A stretch of 64,000 nucleotides of DNA from [Clostridium] asparagiforme DSM 15981. Its GTDB lineage: Bacteria > Bacillota > Clostridia > Lachnospirales > Lachnospiraceae. The stretch lies in assembly GCA_025149125.1 (NCBI GenBank), contig CP102272.1, forward strand, positions 3,720,001 to 3,784,000, given 5' to 3'. A program made the translations under genes and the position numbers. Below are positions 1 through 8,766 of this stretch, piece by piece. The notes beneath the pieces were generated by a model that ran no database searches, was not told the DNA's origin, and worked only from the letters and a program-made list of their open reading frames with translations. The number at the start of each line of letters is the position of its first letter. The stretch's first letter is position 1.

Positions 1-716
1 ATATGGGAGATGCCGGGGCCCACGAACTCCATCACTTTATTCTTCACATAACCGTTCTTGAACACCGCGCCGATGATGGCCAGGGCGATGTCCTGGGGGC
101 CCACGTAGGGAGCGGGCTTGCCGTCCAGATAGATGGCGACCACGCCGGGACGGGCCACGTCGTATGTATCGCACAGAAGCTGCTTCACCAGCTCGCCGCC
201 GCCCTCGCCGATGGCCATGGTGCCCAGTGCGCCGTAGCGGGTGTGGCTGTCGGAGCCAAGGATCATTCTGCCGCAGCCGGCCATCATCTCGCGCATATAC
301 TGATGAATCACGGCGATATGGGGGGGAACGTAGATTCCGCCGTACTTCTTGGCAGCGGAGAGACCGAACATGTGGTCGTCCTCGTTGATGGTGCCGCCCA
401 CCGCGCACAGGGAGTTGTGGCAGTTAGTCAGAACATAGGGGATCGGAAACTTCTCCATTCCGGATGCCTTGGCGGTCTGCACAATGCCCACAAAGGTGAT
501 GTCGTGGCTGGTCATGGAGTCGAATTTGATCTTAAGATTCTCCATGTTGCCGGACGTGTTGTGCTGCTCCATAATGGAGTAAGCCATCGTGCCCTTCCGG
601 TCGTTCTCCCGGTCGGCTTCCCGCCCGGTCAGAGCCTTTACCTTGGCCGCTTCCGCTTCCGGAACAATCTCTTTGCCGTTAACCAGGTAGACGCCCCCGT
701 CATACAGTGATACCAT
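1..716 (-). CDS. Aconitase-family hydratase, YbhJ type (5' part, runs off the window)
   Basis: This is the first 238 residues of a protein closely resembling the hydratase at 45373-47661. Shared blocks include [25 protein letters not shown] and [14 protein letters not shown], the last being the aconitase N-terminal substrate-binding region. Family members are 4Fe-4S dehydratases of about 750 residues acting on tricarboxylates; E. coli YbhJ is a relative of unknown substrate. The iron-sulfur cysteines lie in the missing part. The start is ATG at 716 with a TAAGGAGG ribosome site just upstream. It is divergent from the LysR gene at 893, which probably controls it. Substrate is unknown; aconitate or a methyl- or hydroxy-derivative is an inference. 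Confidence 0.85.
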   Translation of the reverse strand, partial: MVSLYDGGVYLVNGKEIVPEAEAAKVKALTGREADRENDRKGTMAYSIMEQHNTSGNMENLKIKFDSMTSHDITFVGIVQTAKASGMEKFPIPYVLTNCHNSLCAVGGTINEDDHMFGLSAAKKYGGIYVPPHIAVIHQYMREMMAGCGRMILGSDSHTRYGALGTMAIGEGGGELVKQLLCDTYDVARPGVVAIYLDGKPAPYVGPQDIALAIIGAVFKNGYVKNKVMEFVGPGISH

Positions 717-780
717 AAAAATTTACCTCCTTATTTTTGCCCTTTTTCAATTCGGTACTTTTCTTTCTGATGATTCTAAT

Positions 781-822
781 ATATACTATAAACAGTTTAT
801 AGGCAAATACTATATATCTTAT
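781..822. promoter_or_regulatory. Putative LysR operator between hydratase and lysR gene
   Basis: CTATAAA-CAG-TTTATAG (787-803) is a perfect 7-bp inverted repeat, directly followed by GGCAAATACTATATATCTTA (802-821). The second block recurs almost exactly at 9161-9180 upstream of citD. Position between divergent genes and dyad symmetry fit a LysR-type site. Binding is inferred. Confidence 0.45.
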
Positions 823-892
823 AGCCTCTATAGAGTTTTCCTATACTTTTCCAGCCTGCACACGCGGCCTGTTACAGAGGAGGAATCACACC

Positions 893-1843
893 ATGACCAG
901 CAAGGAACTGATGTATGTAAAAACCATTGCCGAGGAGAAAACCATCTCCAAAGCAGCCCAGAAATTGTTCGTGGCCCAGCCCTCGCTGAGCCAGTCCTTA
1001 CAGCGCATCGAGGAGGCCCTGGGCGCACGCCTGTTCAACCGCACGGCGGGCGGCCTGACCCTGACCTACGCCGGGGAACGCTACTACCACATGGCCACTC
1101 AGATCCTGAAAATGTACCAGGACTTCGAGACCGAGGTCAGCGACATCAACAACCTGAAAACAGGGCGCATCCATGTGGGCATCACCAACCATCTGGGCAC
1201 CATCGTGCTCTCCAGGGTGCTGCCCCTCTTCCACTCCCTCTGCCCCAACGTGGAGGTGTACGTGTCCGAGGAAAATTCCTGTGTTCTGGACCAGAAAATC
1301 CTCAGCGGGGAGTTGGATTTCGCAGTGATGCACGCCCCCGGCCGGGAGGATTTGCAGCCCCTGATCAACTATGAACGCCTGAAGGACGATCCCTTTCTCA
1401 TCGTACTGTCAAAAGACCATCCCCTGGCCACCCAGGGAAAGGTTGTCCCGGACTTCCCCTACCCGGTCTTAGACCCTCGCCGCTTAAAGGACGAGCCCTT
1501 TATCATGCTCCACAAACAGCAGCGCATCCGCCAGGTGGTGGACTGGGTTCTGAAAAAGGCGCGGATCCAGCAGCCCCGCATCATCCTGACCCTGCGCAGC
1601 TACCAGACGGCCCAGCTTTTGGCCGCCCAGGGCCTCGGCGTCACCCTGGTGCCCACGGAGTACGCCAACTTCAGCCAGACAAGCTTCAATCCGGCCTTTC
1701 TCTCCATTCCCGCCAAGTACGAGGCGGGCTGGAGCATGTGCATCTCCACCTTAAAGAGCGGCTTTCTCTCCCGGGCGGACCAGATGTTCATCTCCCTGGT
1801 GCGGGAGCAGTTCGGGGACAAGGCGCTCACTGAACAGCCCTGA
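893..1843 (+). CDS. LysR-family transcriptional regulator
   Basis: 316 residues, the usual LysR length. An N-terminal winged helix-turn-helix (about residues 1-60, with KAAQKLFVAQPSLSQSLQ as recognition region) is followed by a two-lobed periplasmic-binding-like effector domain. The ATG at 893 has AGAGGAGG a few bases upstream. It is transcribed away from the aconitase-like hydratase at 716, the classic arrangement for a LysR activator of its divergent neighbour. It resembles the next gene and the LysR at 26473 (all carry an LTLTYAGE-type block), so these are probably paralogues each tied to an organic-acid gene set. The effector is unknown; a tri- or dicarboxylate is a guess from context. 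Confidence 0.9.
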   Translation: MTSKELMYVKTIAEEKTISKAAQKLFVAQPSLSQSLQRIEEALGARLFNRTAGGLTLTYAGERYYHMATQILKMYQDFETEVSDINNLKTGRIHVGITNHLGTIVLSRVLPLFHSLCPNVEVYVSEENSCVLDQKILSGELDFAVMHAPGREDLQPLINYERLKDDPFLIVLSKDHPLATQGKVVPDFPYPVLDPRRLKDEPFIMLHKQQRIRQVVDWVLKKARIQQPRIILTLRSYQTAQLLAAQGLGVTLVPTEYANFSQTSFNPAFLSIPAKYEAGWSMCISTLKSGFLSRADQMFISLVREQFGDKALTEQP

Positions 1844-1873
1844 CGGCAGCGTCCGCGGACAATGGCCCCACGA

Positions 1874-1902
1874 TTGAATTTTAAAATGGATCGTGATATG
1901 AT
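1874..1902 (+). promoter_or_regulatory. Predicted sigma-A promoter of second lysR gene
   Basis: TTGAAT (1874-1879), a 17-base spacer and TATGAT (1897-1902), about 70 bases upstream of the ATG at 1971. It implies that this LysR gene can be transcribed independently of the one before it. Confidence 0.6.
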
Positions 1903-1970
1903 TTTATCAGAAAACAACCGATCACGGTTTCCCCGCAGCGGGAAACCGGCCAGACGAAAGAAGGTATTAT

Positions 1971-2945
1971 ATGAATCCGAAACATGCGCAGTACATGCTC
2001 ACGGTATATCAGGAGGGCAGCATCACCAACGCCGCCAAAAAGCTTTACGTCTCCCAGCCCTCTTTGAGCCAGATGATCAAGCTGGTGGAGTCCAACTTAG
2101 GCGCTCCCATCTTCAACCGCTCCACCGATCCCCTGACCCTGACCTACGCCGGGGAGAAGTACATAGAAGCCGCACAGAAGATTCTCACCATCAACGCCAA
2201 CTTAGCCCGGGAGATCGAGGAGATCAACGACGAGGAGCACGGCAAGATCCGCCTTGGCATCCCCGTGCAGCGCGGCATGCAGGTTCTCCCCTATGTGCTT
2301 CCCAAATTTTTCCAGAAATATCCCCATGTGGACGTGGTGATCTCCGAGCACGGCTCCTCGGCCATCGACAAGCTGGTGCTCGACGGGTCGGTGGACCTGG
2401 CCTGCATGACTACGGTGCCCAAACACGACGAGCTGAACTACATTATCGTGGAGCGGGAAGAGCTGGTGCTGCTGGCAAGCCGGAACACGGAGCTGGCAAG
2501 GCGGATTCCCAGCGGAACTCCCATCTCCATCCTGGAGGCCCGCAATGAAAAATTCGTCTCCAACAAGCCCGGACACAGCGTCCGTGCGCTCCAGGACAGT
2601 CTGTTCATCACCAACAACATCCAGCCCAAGATCATTCTGGAGACCATAAGCATCGAGATCGAGAAAAAGGTGGCCCTGGCCTGCGATGCGGTGACCATCT
2701 GCCCCTTAAACTACATCGAGAACACAGAGGAGATGCGCAGCCGCGCGGCTCTCTACCCGCTGAAAAACACGGAAACCCTGCGCCACTGCTATATCTGCCA
2801 CCGCAAGGATCTCTATCTGACCCGGTACATGAAGGATTTCATCGACATCCTGCTGGAGGTGGAGAATCCCTTCCTGAAGGACAGCCCGCTACCCAAAGAC
2901 CAGGCCCAGGACTGCGGCCAGCAGGATGGTCTTAGGCACGCTTAA
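1971..2945 (+). CDS. LysR-family transcriptional regulator
   Basis: 324 residues with an N-terminal helix-turn-helix (AAKKLYVSQPSLSQMIK near residues 20-37) and a substrate-binding-like C-terminal domain. The start ATG at 1971 follows GAAAGAAGGTATTAT. It has its own promoter-like sequence upstream. Its last 57 bases overlap, tail to tail, the end of the chromate-type transporter gene on the other strand, so the last 19 residues (rich in K, D, Q and G) are encoded opposite that gene. Target genes could be the transporter pair or the hydratase; the sequence does not decide. Confidence 0.88.
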   Translation: MNPKHAQYMLTVYQEGSITNAAKKLYVSQPSLSQMIKLVESNLGAPIFNRSTDPLTLTYAGEKYIEAAQKILTINANLAREIEEINDEEHGKIRLGIPVQRGMQVLPYVLPKFFQKYPHVDVVISEHGSSAIDKLVLDGSVDLACMTTVPKHDELNYIIVEREELVLLASRNTELARRIPSGTPISILEARNEKFVSNKPGHSVRALQDSLFITNNIQPKIILETISIEIEKKVALACDAVTICPLNYIENTEEMRSRAALYPLKNTETLRHCYICHRKDLYLTRYMKDFIDILLEVENPFLKDSPLPKDQAQDCGQQDGLRHA

Positions 2946-3416
2946 ATGAAAGCGGATCATAACCACTGCGGTGATCACGGCGATGAACACCATGTTCCAC
3001 TGGACCAGGTTGTTGGCCAGCAGGATGGAGTGGCCCATGGTCAGCCCAACGGAGAACACCATTCCCAGGCATACGGGCCGAACTCCGCTCATGGCGGACT
3101 CCAGCGCCGGATTGTCCTTAAGTTTGATAATGAACCTGGCAGCCAGCATACACAGCGTGAGGGAGGGAACCATCACCCCCAGGCTGGCGGCCAAGGAACC
3201 GGCCAGGCCCGCGGTGCGCAGGCCCACGAAGGTGGCGCAGTTGATCCCAAGGGACCCGGGCGTCATCTCCGCGATGGCCACGATGTCCATCACCTCCCCC
3301 GAGGTCATCCAGCCAAAGCGCAGCACCTCGTCGTTGATCACCGGGACCATAGTGGTGCCGCCGAAGCTGAAAAAGCCGATTTTGAGAAAGGACCAGAAAA
3401 GCTGCAGATAGATCAT
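2889..3416 (-). CDS. Chromate transporter-family protein, second half
   Basis: 175 residues, a hydrophobic single-domain CHR protein. The N-terminal block with FSFGGTTMVPVI and the following TPGSLGINCATFVG match the family pattern. Short CHR proteins occur as adjacent pairs that together form the anion transporter; the natural substrate in anaerobes is often not chromate. The start is ATG at 3416, overlapping the stop of the upstream half by four bases (ATGA), so the two are translationally coupled. The minus-strand frame remains open upstream to 4103, but that part has no family similarity and lies over the partner gene. The 3' end overlaps the LysR gene by 57 bases. Confidence 0.85.
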   Translation of the reverse strand: MIYLQLFWSFLKIGFFSFGGTTMVPVINDEVLRFGWMTSGEVMDIVAIAEMTPGSLGINCATFVGLRTAGLAGSLAASLGVMVPSLTLCMLAARFIIKLKDNPALESAMSGVRPVCLGMVFSVGLTMGHSILLANNLVQWNMVFIAVITAVVMIRFHLSVPKTILLAAVLGLVFG

Positions 3417-4012
3417 CCGTGCCGCCCCCCTCTCTTCACGGCCAGGGCTAAAAGTCCGAATACCGCCCCGCCAAGCACCACGAGAATTTTGTTCACCTTG
3501 GTGAAGGTGCAGACAAACAGCGCGATTGCAGCCAGCACGTAGCTGGATTTGCCGGTCAGGGATTTCTCCCGCAGCCGCAGGGCCGCCCCCAGGATAATGG
3601 GGATCACCGCGCAGCGCACGCCGCTCAGGGCGCGGGCCACAATCACGTTGCTCTTGATCGCCGAATAGAAATATGTAACCACCGCAATACTGATCAGGGC
3701 CGGCAGCGACAGCCCGAAGGCGGCCAGCACCGCGCCCCAGAAGCCCGCCACCGTATAGCCGAAAATGACGGAGGTATTGATGATCATAATGCCCGGGAAG
3801 GACCTTCCCAGAGAGAGGAAATCGATCAGGTCCTCCTCCTCGATCCATCCCCTGCGATCCACAAACTCCTCCTGCATCTGAGCTATAATACCCCATCCTC
3901 CGCCGAAGGTGACGCAGCCCATCTTGAACATCACTGTAAAAATCGTCAGAAGACGGTTCTCTTTTTTTCTTTCCGGCGCGCACGCCGCCTTTGCTTCCTG
4001 TGTGGTCTCCAA
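3413..4012 (-). CDS. Chromate transporter-family protein, first half
   Basis: 199 residues. After a charged tail of about 22 residues comes the CHR domain with FKMGCVTFGGGWGIIAQMQEEFV and SFPGIMIINTSVIFGY, and about five hydrophobic helices. It pairs with the downstream gene (2889-3416) as a two-subunit member of the CHR family; ATGA overlap joins them. Chromate, sulfate or a small organic anion are possible substrates, and neighbouring LysR genes suggest induction by a ligand. Start ATG at 4012 is chosen because it yields the standard family N terminus. Upstream, 4013-4273 holds only a possible promoter region and no gene. Confidence 0.85.
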   Translation of the reverse strand: METTQEAKAACAPERKKENRLLTIFTVMFKMGCVTFGGGWGIIAQMQEEFVDRRGWIEEEDLIDFLSLGRSFPGIMIINTSVIFGYTVAGFWGAVLAAFGLSLPALISIAVVTYFYSAIKSNVIVARALSGVRCAVIPIILGAALRLREKSLTGKSSYVLAAIALFVCTFTKVNKILVVLGGAVFGLLALAVKRGGRHG

Positions 4013-4273
4013 TCCGCGACCCCTCTTTCCATCCGTATTTTTCCATTACCGGCCCCAAGGCCGCCGTTTTATCCATTATACCGCCAAACAGGCTCTTTTT
4101 CACCCGTTTTTTGGCAAGGGGGACATATCTTTTTCCTTATATCCCGTATTGAAAAATGCTATATTGACCGGCGGGCGGCCCAGAGGCAGAGGGTTGCAGT
4201 GCAGGACCGGCGGGCGCGGCGCAAACCGCCTAATCTCCCTACCGCATGCCTCAACCCTCACCTGGCGTCCCAT

Positions 4274-4876
4274 TTAATAACAATAATAATGATACCCCGT
4301 CCGCAGATAAACGCCCTTCCCCTGCCGTCCGCCCGACTGGAACACCACGTTCCCGGGCAGCACGCTGCCGTTCTCCAGCAGCCACCTGGCGTTAGCCCAG
4401 TTGGCCTCGGTGGGCGTGCGGTAGTAATTGCCGTCCCGGGTGCAGGAATACTGGCCCGGCTGGAACACCACGCCCTTGATGGTGCCTGGGTACCGGCCGC
4501 TGTTTCTGCGGTTTAATACCACGGAACCGATGAAGCGCTGCTCGTCGTCGGGACAATTCTGGGCCTCCCCGCAGATCACGTGGGCCAGCACGTAAAGGTC
4601 CTCCTCGGTCCAGCCCTGGACAGCGCCGCCTCCCGCACCCTGCCCTGAGACAGCGCTTCCCGGCCCTTGGCAGAGCTCCACCGTTCCTTCCGGCGCGGCA
4701 TCCAGCGCCGTCTCCATGCCCGGCCCGCCGAACTTCACGTAAATCACGCCGGGACCGTTTACGCTGGCCGCCGCCTCCGGCGCCATAGCCTGAATCTCCT
4801 GGGCCTGAACCGTTGTCGCCATAACCGACGCCGCAAACAGGGCCGCCGCTGCAATCTGTTTCAATTTATTATACAT
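4274..4876 (-). CDS. Secreted cell-wall hydrolase, SleB/CwlJ-like
   Basis: 200 residues from the ATG at 4876, which has AGGAGG eight bases upstream; an in-frame ATG at 4933 lacks this. Residues 1-25 form a signal peptide (YNKLKQIAAAALFAASVMA then a VQAQ cleavage site). A linker rich in Ala and Gly follows, then a C-terminal Hydrolase_2 domain with LAHVICGEAQNC, in which the Glu is the presumed catalytic residue, and VVLNRRNSGRYPGTIKGVVF. Such enzymes are lytic or amidase peptidoglycan hydrolases used in spore germination or wall turnover. No spore gene is next to it, so the role is open. It is transcribed alone. Confidence 0.85.
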   Translation of the reverse strand: MYNKLKQIAAAALFAASVMATTVQAQEIQAMAPEAAASVNGPGVIYVKFGGPGMETALDAAPEGTVELCQGPGSAVSGQGAGGGAVQGWTEEDLYVLAHVICGEAQNCPDDEQRFIGSVVLNRRNSGRYPGTIKGVVFQPGQYSCTRDGNYYRTPTEANWANARWLLENGSVLPGNVVFQSGGRQGKGVYLRTGYHYYCY

Positions 4877-4969
4877 AAAAAAATCCTCCTGTTGGATTTG
4901 CATTCGCATCTCTTCAAAGAGGATTTTATCCATTTTTTCGCTAATTATTACAAAAAAGTTACAAAATGA

Positions 4970-6100
4970 TTAACTAATCCGTCCATCCGCCCTCAACCGC
5001 GCCGCGATCTCCCTTAGCCTTGGCAGCGCGGCCGCAAAAAAACGCTTGTAAGCCGGACAGAAATAGTTCTTTCCCAAAGCCCCGTCCGGTCCCGTCTCCC
5101 GGTTCCTGCGGCAGCCGCCCCGGCAAAGACGCAGGTACGGACAAGCCCGGCACTCCTTGTCCGGTTCCAGGGTTGCCTGCACAAAGCCCGACTCCCTGCC
5201 CCCTTGCTCCAGCTCCTCCACCGTGTTCTCCAGAAAGCTTCCCATCCGGTAACGGTCCAGCACATAGAAGTCGCAGGGATAGACCGAGCCGTCGGCCTCC
5301 ACCACGTACTGGATGCTGCAGCGCCCCCTCTGCTCACAGGACTCCGGCTCATAGCCCAAAAGCAGGGCCACATAGTTCTCGAACTGCCGGATGTAGGGCT
5401 GCTTGCCCTTCTGCAAATCCAGATACCATAGGTCGAAGAGCCGGATCAGAAAGTCCCCGTAGCGCTCCGGCGTCAGGGAATAATCCCTCCCCCTGGCCGG
5501 CTCCCCCATGGGGTCCAGGCAGGCGATGTACTGCTGGTAGCGGAAATGATTCTTTGCGTAAAAGGCGTATATCTTGTCCGCCCGCTCTGCGGTGGCCCGG
5601 TTCACCACGGTCAGGATATTGTACTCCACACAAAAGCGCTCAAACAAGGCGACGGTCTTCATCACCGCCTCGAAGGTCCCCCTTCCGTCCGGCCCCACCC
5701 GGCAGGCGTCGTGGGTGTATTTGTTGCCGTCCAGGGAAATACCCACGAGAAAATGGTTTTCCGCAAAAAAAGCGGCCCAGGCCTCGTCCAGGCCGAAGCC
5801 GTTGGTCTGGATCGCGTTGGAGATCTGCACTCCCTTGCGGTTGTGCTTTTCCTCCAGGCGGATCAGCTCCCGGAAGAACTCCAGGCCCGCCAGGGTGGGC
5901 TCCCCGCCCTGGAAGGTAAACCCACAGGACCGGTCCGCGTAGGCCAGGCTTTTCTCCACCACCGCCTCCAGGGTCTTAAAGGACATAATCCCGTAATTGG
6001 CCGTACTGCGGCGGCTCATCTCATCCTCGTAAAAACAATATTTGCACCGCAGGTTGCAGGAACCTGAGGCGGGTTTGATCAAAAGCTGTATGGGCGGCAT
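4970..6100 (-). CDS. Anaerobic sulfatase maturase-like radical SAM/SPASM enzyme
   Basis: 376 residues. The radical SAM cluster motif CNLRCKYC is at Cys15, Cys19 and Cys22, followed by FTFQGGEPTLAG. The C-terminal part has the SPASM-type cysteines (CSIQYVVEADGSVYPCDFY and CRACPYLRLCRGGCRR). This layout and length match anSME, which converts Cys or Ser of sulfatases to formylglycine without oxygen. No sulfatase gene is nearby, so it must act on a distant substrate or on another peptide. Start ATG at 6100 lies behind AGGAGGACACG. It stands alone, with the citrate operon terminator upstream at 6228-6261. Confidence 0.85.
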   Translation of the reverse strand: MPPIQLLIKPASGSCNLRCKYCFYEDEMSRRSTANYGIMSFKTLEAVVEKSLAYADRSCGFTFQGGEPTLAGLEFFRELIRLEEKHNRKGVQISNAIQTNGFGLDEAWAAFFAENHFLVGISLDGNKYTHDACRVGPDGRGTFEAVMKTVALFERFCVEYNILTVVNRATAERADKIYAFYAKNHFRYQQYIACLDPMGEPARGRDYSLTPERYGDFLIRLFDLWYLDLQKGKQPYIRQFENYVALLLGYEPESCEQRGRCSIQYVVEADGSVYPCDFYVLDRYRMGSFLENTVEELEQGGRESGFVQATLEPDKECRACPYLRLCRGGCRRNRETGPDGALGKNYFCPAYKRFFAAALPRLREIAARLRADGRIS

Positions 6101-6227
6101 GGCCGTGTCCTCCTTCGTTTGCCATGGCAGCCATGAAACCGGCAGCCATTTCCATTCCCGCTATTCTACCATAAAATGCAGGGTACGTCTATGCCGTTAT
6201 CCCATCCAAACGCAATGTGTAAACGCC

Positions 6228-6261
6228 AGACAGGCGGTGCGCATACGCGCACCGCCTGTCT
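6228..6261 (-). terminator. Terminator-like hairpin after citF
   Basis: AGACAGGCGGTGCGC pairs perfectly with GCGCACCGCCTGTCT across a four-base loop, a 15-bp stem. The T run on the minus strand is poor (GGCGTTTACA), so termination efficiency is uncertain. It lies 41 bases after the citF stop. Confidence 0.6.
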
Positions 6262-6301
6262 GTCTAGGGATTTATCGAATCATGGGGTTCCGAAAGAACC
6301 T

Positions 6302-7861
6302 TTACTTGAACTCATACTCTTTTACTTTGCGCACAACGTCGATAACGCTGCCGTCCCGGGCCTCGATGATGCCCACCACCTGATCGTCGAACTGTACCGG
6401 ATCCGGCTCGCCCACGATGGAGTAAGCCTTGTCGCGCAGCTCCTCAATGGTGCAGAAGGGCAGCTTCACGCCCTTCATGGCCTCGATCAGATCCTGTCTG
6501 GCCGGATTGATGGCGATGCCGTAGTCGGTGATCACCACGTCCACGGTCTCGCCGGGAGTGGTAACCGTGGTCACCTGGCTGCAGATGGCCGGGATCCTGC
6601 CCTGTAACAGGGGCGCGATCACGATGGTGCACTTGGCTCCCGCCGCCGTGTCGGGATGTCCTCCCTGGGCGCCGGTGACAACTCCGTCGGAGCCCACCAC
6701 CACGTTGCAGTTGAAGTTGACGTCCACCTCAAGGGCGGCCAGAATCACGAAATCCAGCTGGTTCACATAAGCGCCCTTGTTGAAGGGGTTGGCGTACTCG
6801 GACGCGGAAATCTCAAAGTGGCGCGGATTGTTCTTGATGGACTCAATGGCGATGGTGTCGAAATCCTGGGTGTCCACCAATGTCTCGATCAGACCTTCCT
6901 CCAGCAGTTTGCACATGGGGCCTGCGATGCCGCCAACGCCGAATTTCATCTTGATCCCGCGCTCTTTCATGATTTTGCCCAGGGAGATGGTGGAGGCGAT
7001 GGACGCGCCGCCCACGCCGGTCTGGTATGTAAACCCGTCCTTGAAATACGGGGTGTTGATCACGAACTCCGTGCAATAGTCCGCCATCAGGATCTTGCGC
7101 ACGTCGGTGGTGGGCTTTGCAGCGCCGGTGGCAATCTTGGCCGGGTTGCCGATCTCATCCACTACCACCACGTAGTCCACGTCCACCTGGGAGATGCTGG
7201 CGGGCAGGTTGGGTGAGGGAACCAGGCAGTCGGTGATGGCTACCACCTTATCCGCGTACTTGGCGTCCGCCATAGCGTAGGACAGCACGCCGCAGTCGCT
7301 CTTTCCGCCGTTGGCACGCATATTGCCGTACTCGTCGCAGGTGGGAGCGCCGATAAAGGCGATGTCGATGTGCACTTCACCGCTCTCAATGGCTCTCACG
7401 CGTCCGCCGTGGGAGCGCATGATGGCCAGATTCTTAAGCTTACCCGCGGAGATGGCCTCGCCGATCTTTCCGCGCACGCCGGAGGACTGGATGCCGGTAA
7501 CGGTGCCGTCCTCGATCATGGGAACGATGGGATCATGGGCCTTACCCATGGAGCTGGCGCAGATGGTGATATCCTTGATCCCCATCTTGTGCACTTCCTC
7601 CATCACCATGTTCACCACATAGTCTCCCTCGCGGAAGTGGTGGTGGAAGGAAAGGGTCATGCCGTCCTTGATTCCGCATTTCAACAGCACGTCGTGAATG
7701 GAATCCACCCGCTTGGACTTGTTCGGATCCATATAGGCGCGGACCGTGGGAGCGGCCTTTTTATATTCATGGCCTTCCATTGCGAAGGCGCCTCTGAAAA
7801 TATCCTTGCCTGTTGCCTTTAATACTTCTTCCGGAATATCTCTTCCTACTGCGTTTATCAT
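6302..7861 (-). CDS. citF: Citrate lyase alpha subunit (citrate:acetyl-ACP transferase)
   Basis: 519 residues, the normal CitF length. It exchanges the acetyl group on the lyase acyl carrier protein for citrate, giving citryl-ACP for CitE. Recognisable blocks are LSFHHHFREGDYVVNMVM, FIGAPTCDEYGNMRANGGKSDCG and the Gly-rich GVGGASIAST region of the CoA-transferase fold. The ATG at 7861 starts two bases after the citE stop, so citD, citE and citF form one operon. It is the last gene, followed by the hairpin at 6228-6261. Cytoplasmic. With CitC, CitX and CitG encoded at 13899-16449 the enzyme system is complete. Confidence 0.96.
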   Translation of the reverse strand: MINAVGRDIPEEVLKATGKDIFRGAFAMEGHEYKKAAPTVRAYMDPNKSKRVDSIHDVLLKCGIKDGMTLSFHHHFREGDYVVNMVMEEVHKMGIKDITICASSMGKAHDPIVPMIEDGTVTGIQSSGVRGKIGEAISAGKLKNLAIMRSHGGRVRAIESGEVHIDIAFIGAPTCDEYGNMRANGGKSDCGVLSYAMADAKYADKVVAITDCLVPSPNLPASISQVDVDYVVVVDEIGNPAKIATGAAKPTTDVRKILMADYCTEFVINTPYFKDGFTYQTGVGGASIASTISLGKIMKERGIKMKFGVGGIAGPMCKLLEEGLIETLVDTQDFDTIAIESIKNNPRHFEISASEYANPFNKGAYVNQLDFVILAALEVDVNFNCNVVVGSDGVVTGAQGGHPDTAAGAKCTIVIAPLLQGRIPAICSQVTTVTTPGETVDVVITDYGIAINPARQDLIEAMKGVKLPFCTIEELRDKAYSIVGEPDPVQFDDQVVGIIEARDGSVIDVVRKVKEYEFK

Positions 7862-7863
7862 AA

Positions 7864-8766
7864 TTACAGATCCCCCTCATATACACCAGATGCTTTGGCC
7901 AGATCGATGGTTCTCTTTGCTCCGTCATAAAATGCGATATCGATCATCTTGCCGTCTACGGTAAACACGCCGATTCCCTGCGCCTTCTTCTCATCGATTT
8001 CCCGGACTACCTTCTCGGCGAAGATAATCTCCTTCTGGGTGGGAGTGAAAATCTCATGTACAATGGAGATCTGACGGGGATTGACCAGGCTCTTTCCATC
8101 AAAGCCCATCATCTTGATCATCCGGGTTTCCTTCTCAAAGCCTTCCATGTCGTCTAAGTTGGTGAACACGGTGTCAAAGCACTGCACTCCGGCAGCTCTT
8201 GCCGCCATGATCATGTGCTGTCTGGCGCCCATGAGCTCCACGCCGGTGCCGGTGATCACAGTCTGTAAATCCTTGGTGTAGTCGCCGCCGGACAGGGCGA
8301 TGCCGATCAGGCGCTCGGAAGCCTGGCACACCTCCAGGGCGTTGAGCACGCCCTTACAGGACTCCAGGGCAGCCATCAGAAGGGTGCTTCCCTCGGGACG
8401 TCCAAACTCGCGCTCAGCGGCCAACACGTGCTCTTCCACCGTCTTTACATCCTGAGCGCACTCGGTCTTGGCGATACGGATGGTATCGGCTCCACCGGCC
8501 ACGCAGACGCGGATATCTTCCTGCCAGTGCGGAGTGTCCAGCCCGTTGATGCGGACCACGCGCTCGGTTGAACGGTAATCGATCTCCTGTAAGGCATGGT
8601 ACAGGGAGTAGCGGGCCGCGTCCTTCTGGTTCTCAGCCACGGCGTCCTCTAAGTCCAGCATGATGGAGTCGGCTCCGTAAATATAGGGATCCTTGATCAG
8701 GCCCGGCTTCTGGGCGTTTAAGAACATCATGGATCTTCTCAGTCTCTTTTTATTCGGATGAATCAT
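7864..8766 (-). CDS. citE: Citrate lyase beta subunit (citryl-ACP lyase)
   Basis: 300 residues, standard for CitE. It cleaves citryl-ACP into oxaloacetate and acetyl-ACP. The HpcH/HpaI-like TIM barrel is recognisable by RRSMMFLNAQKPGLI at the start and by the metal-binding loop LDLEDAV (residues 37-43), with GGADTIRIAKTE and a later DGKSLVNPRQI block. The start ATG at 8766 overlaps the citD stop by four bases (ATGA), showing translational coupling in the order citD, citE, citF. Confidence 0.96.
   Translation of the reverse strand: MIHPNKKRLRRSMMFLNAQKPGLIKDPYIYGADSIMLDLEDAVAENQKDAARYSLYHALQEIDYRSTERVVRINGLDTPHWQEDIRVCVAGGADTIRIAKTECAQDVKTVEEHVLAAEREFGRPEGSTLLMAALESCKGVLNALEVCQASERLIGIALSGGDYTKDLQTVITGTGVELMGARQHMIMAARAAGVQCFDTVFTNLDDMEGFEKETRMIKMMGFDGKSLVNPRQISIVHEIFTPTQKEIIFAEKVVREIDEKKAQGIGVFTVDGKMIDIAFYDGAKRTIDLAKASGVYEGDL

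Noticed and set aside
3-710. Plus-strand open frame opposite the edge hydratase
   Set aside because: His/Gly/Ala-rich antisense shadow of a clearly conserved hydratase; no ribosome site.
1862-2548. 228-codon plus-strand frame overlapping the second LysR gene in another frame
   Set aside because: The LysR frame has the full family pattern; this one is rich in Arg, His and Gly and is a shadow.
3417-4103. Extended minus-strand frame upstream of the second chromate-type transporter gene
   Set aside because: It lies out of frame over the first transporter half and has no family similarity. The real start at 3416 is coupled by an ATGA overlap.
5020-5919. 299-codon plus-strand frame rich in Pro, Arg and Ser
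   Set aside because: Antisense to the radical SAM gene and typical of high-GC shadow frames.
7370-7822. Plus-strand frame opposite citF
   Set aside because: citF is conserved over its full length; the opposite frame has no ribosome site or recognisable domain.
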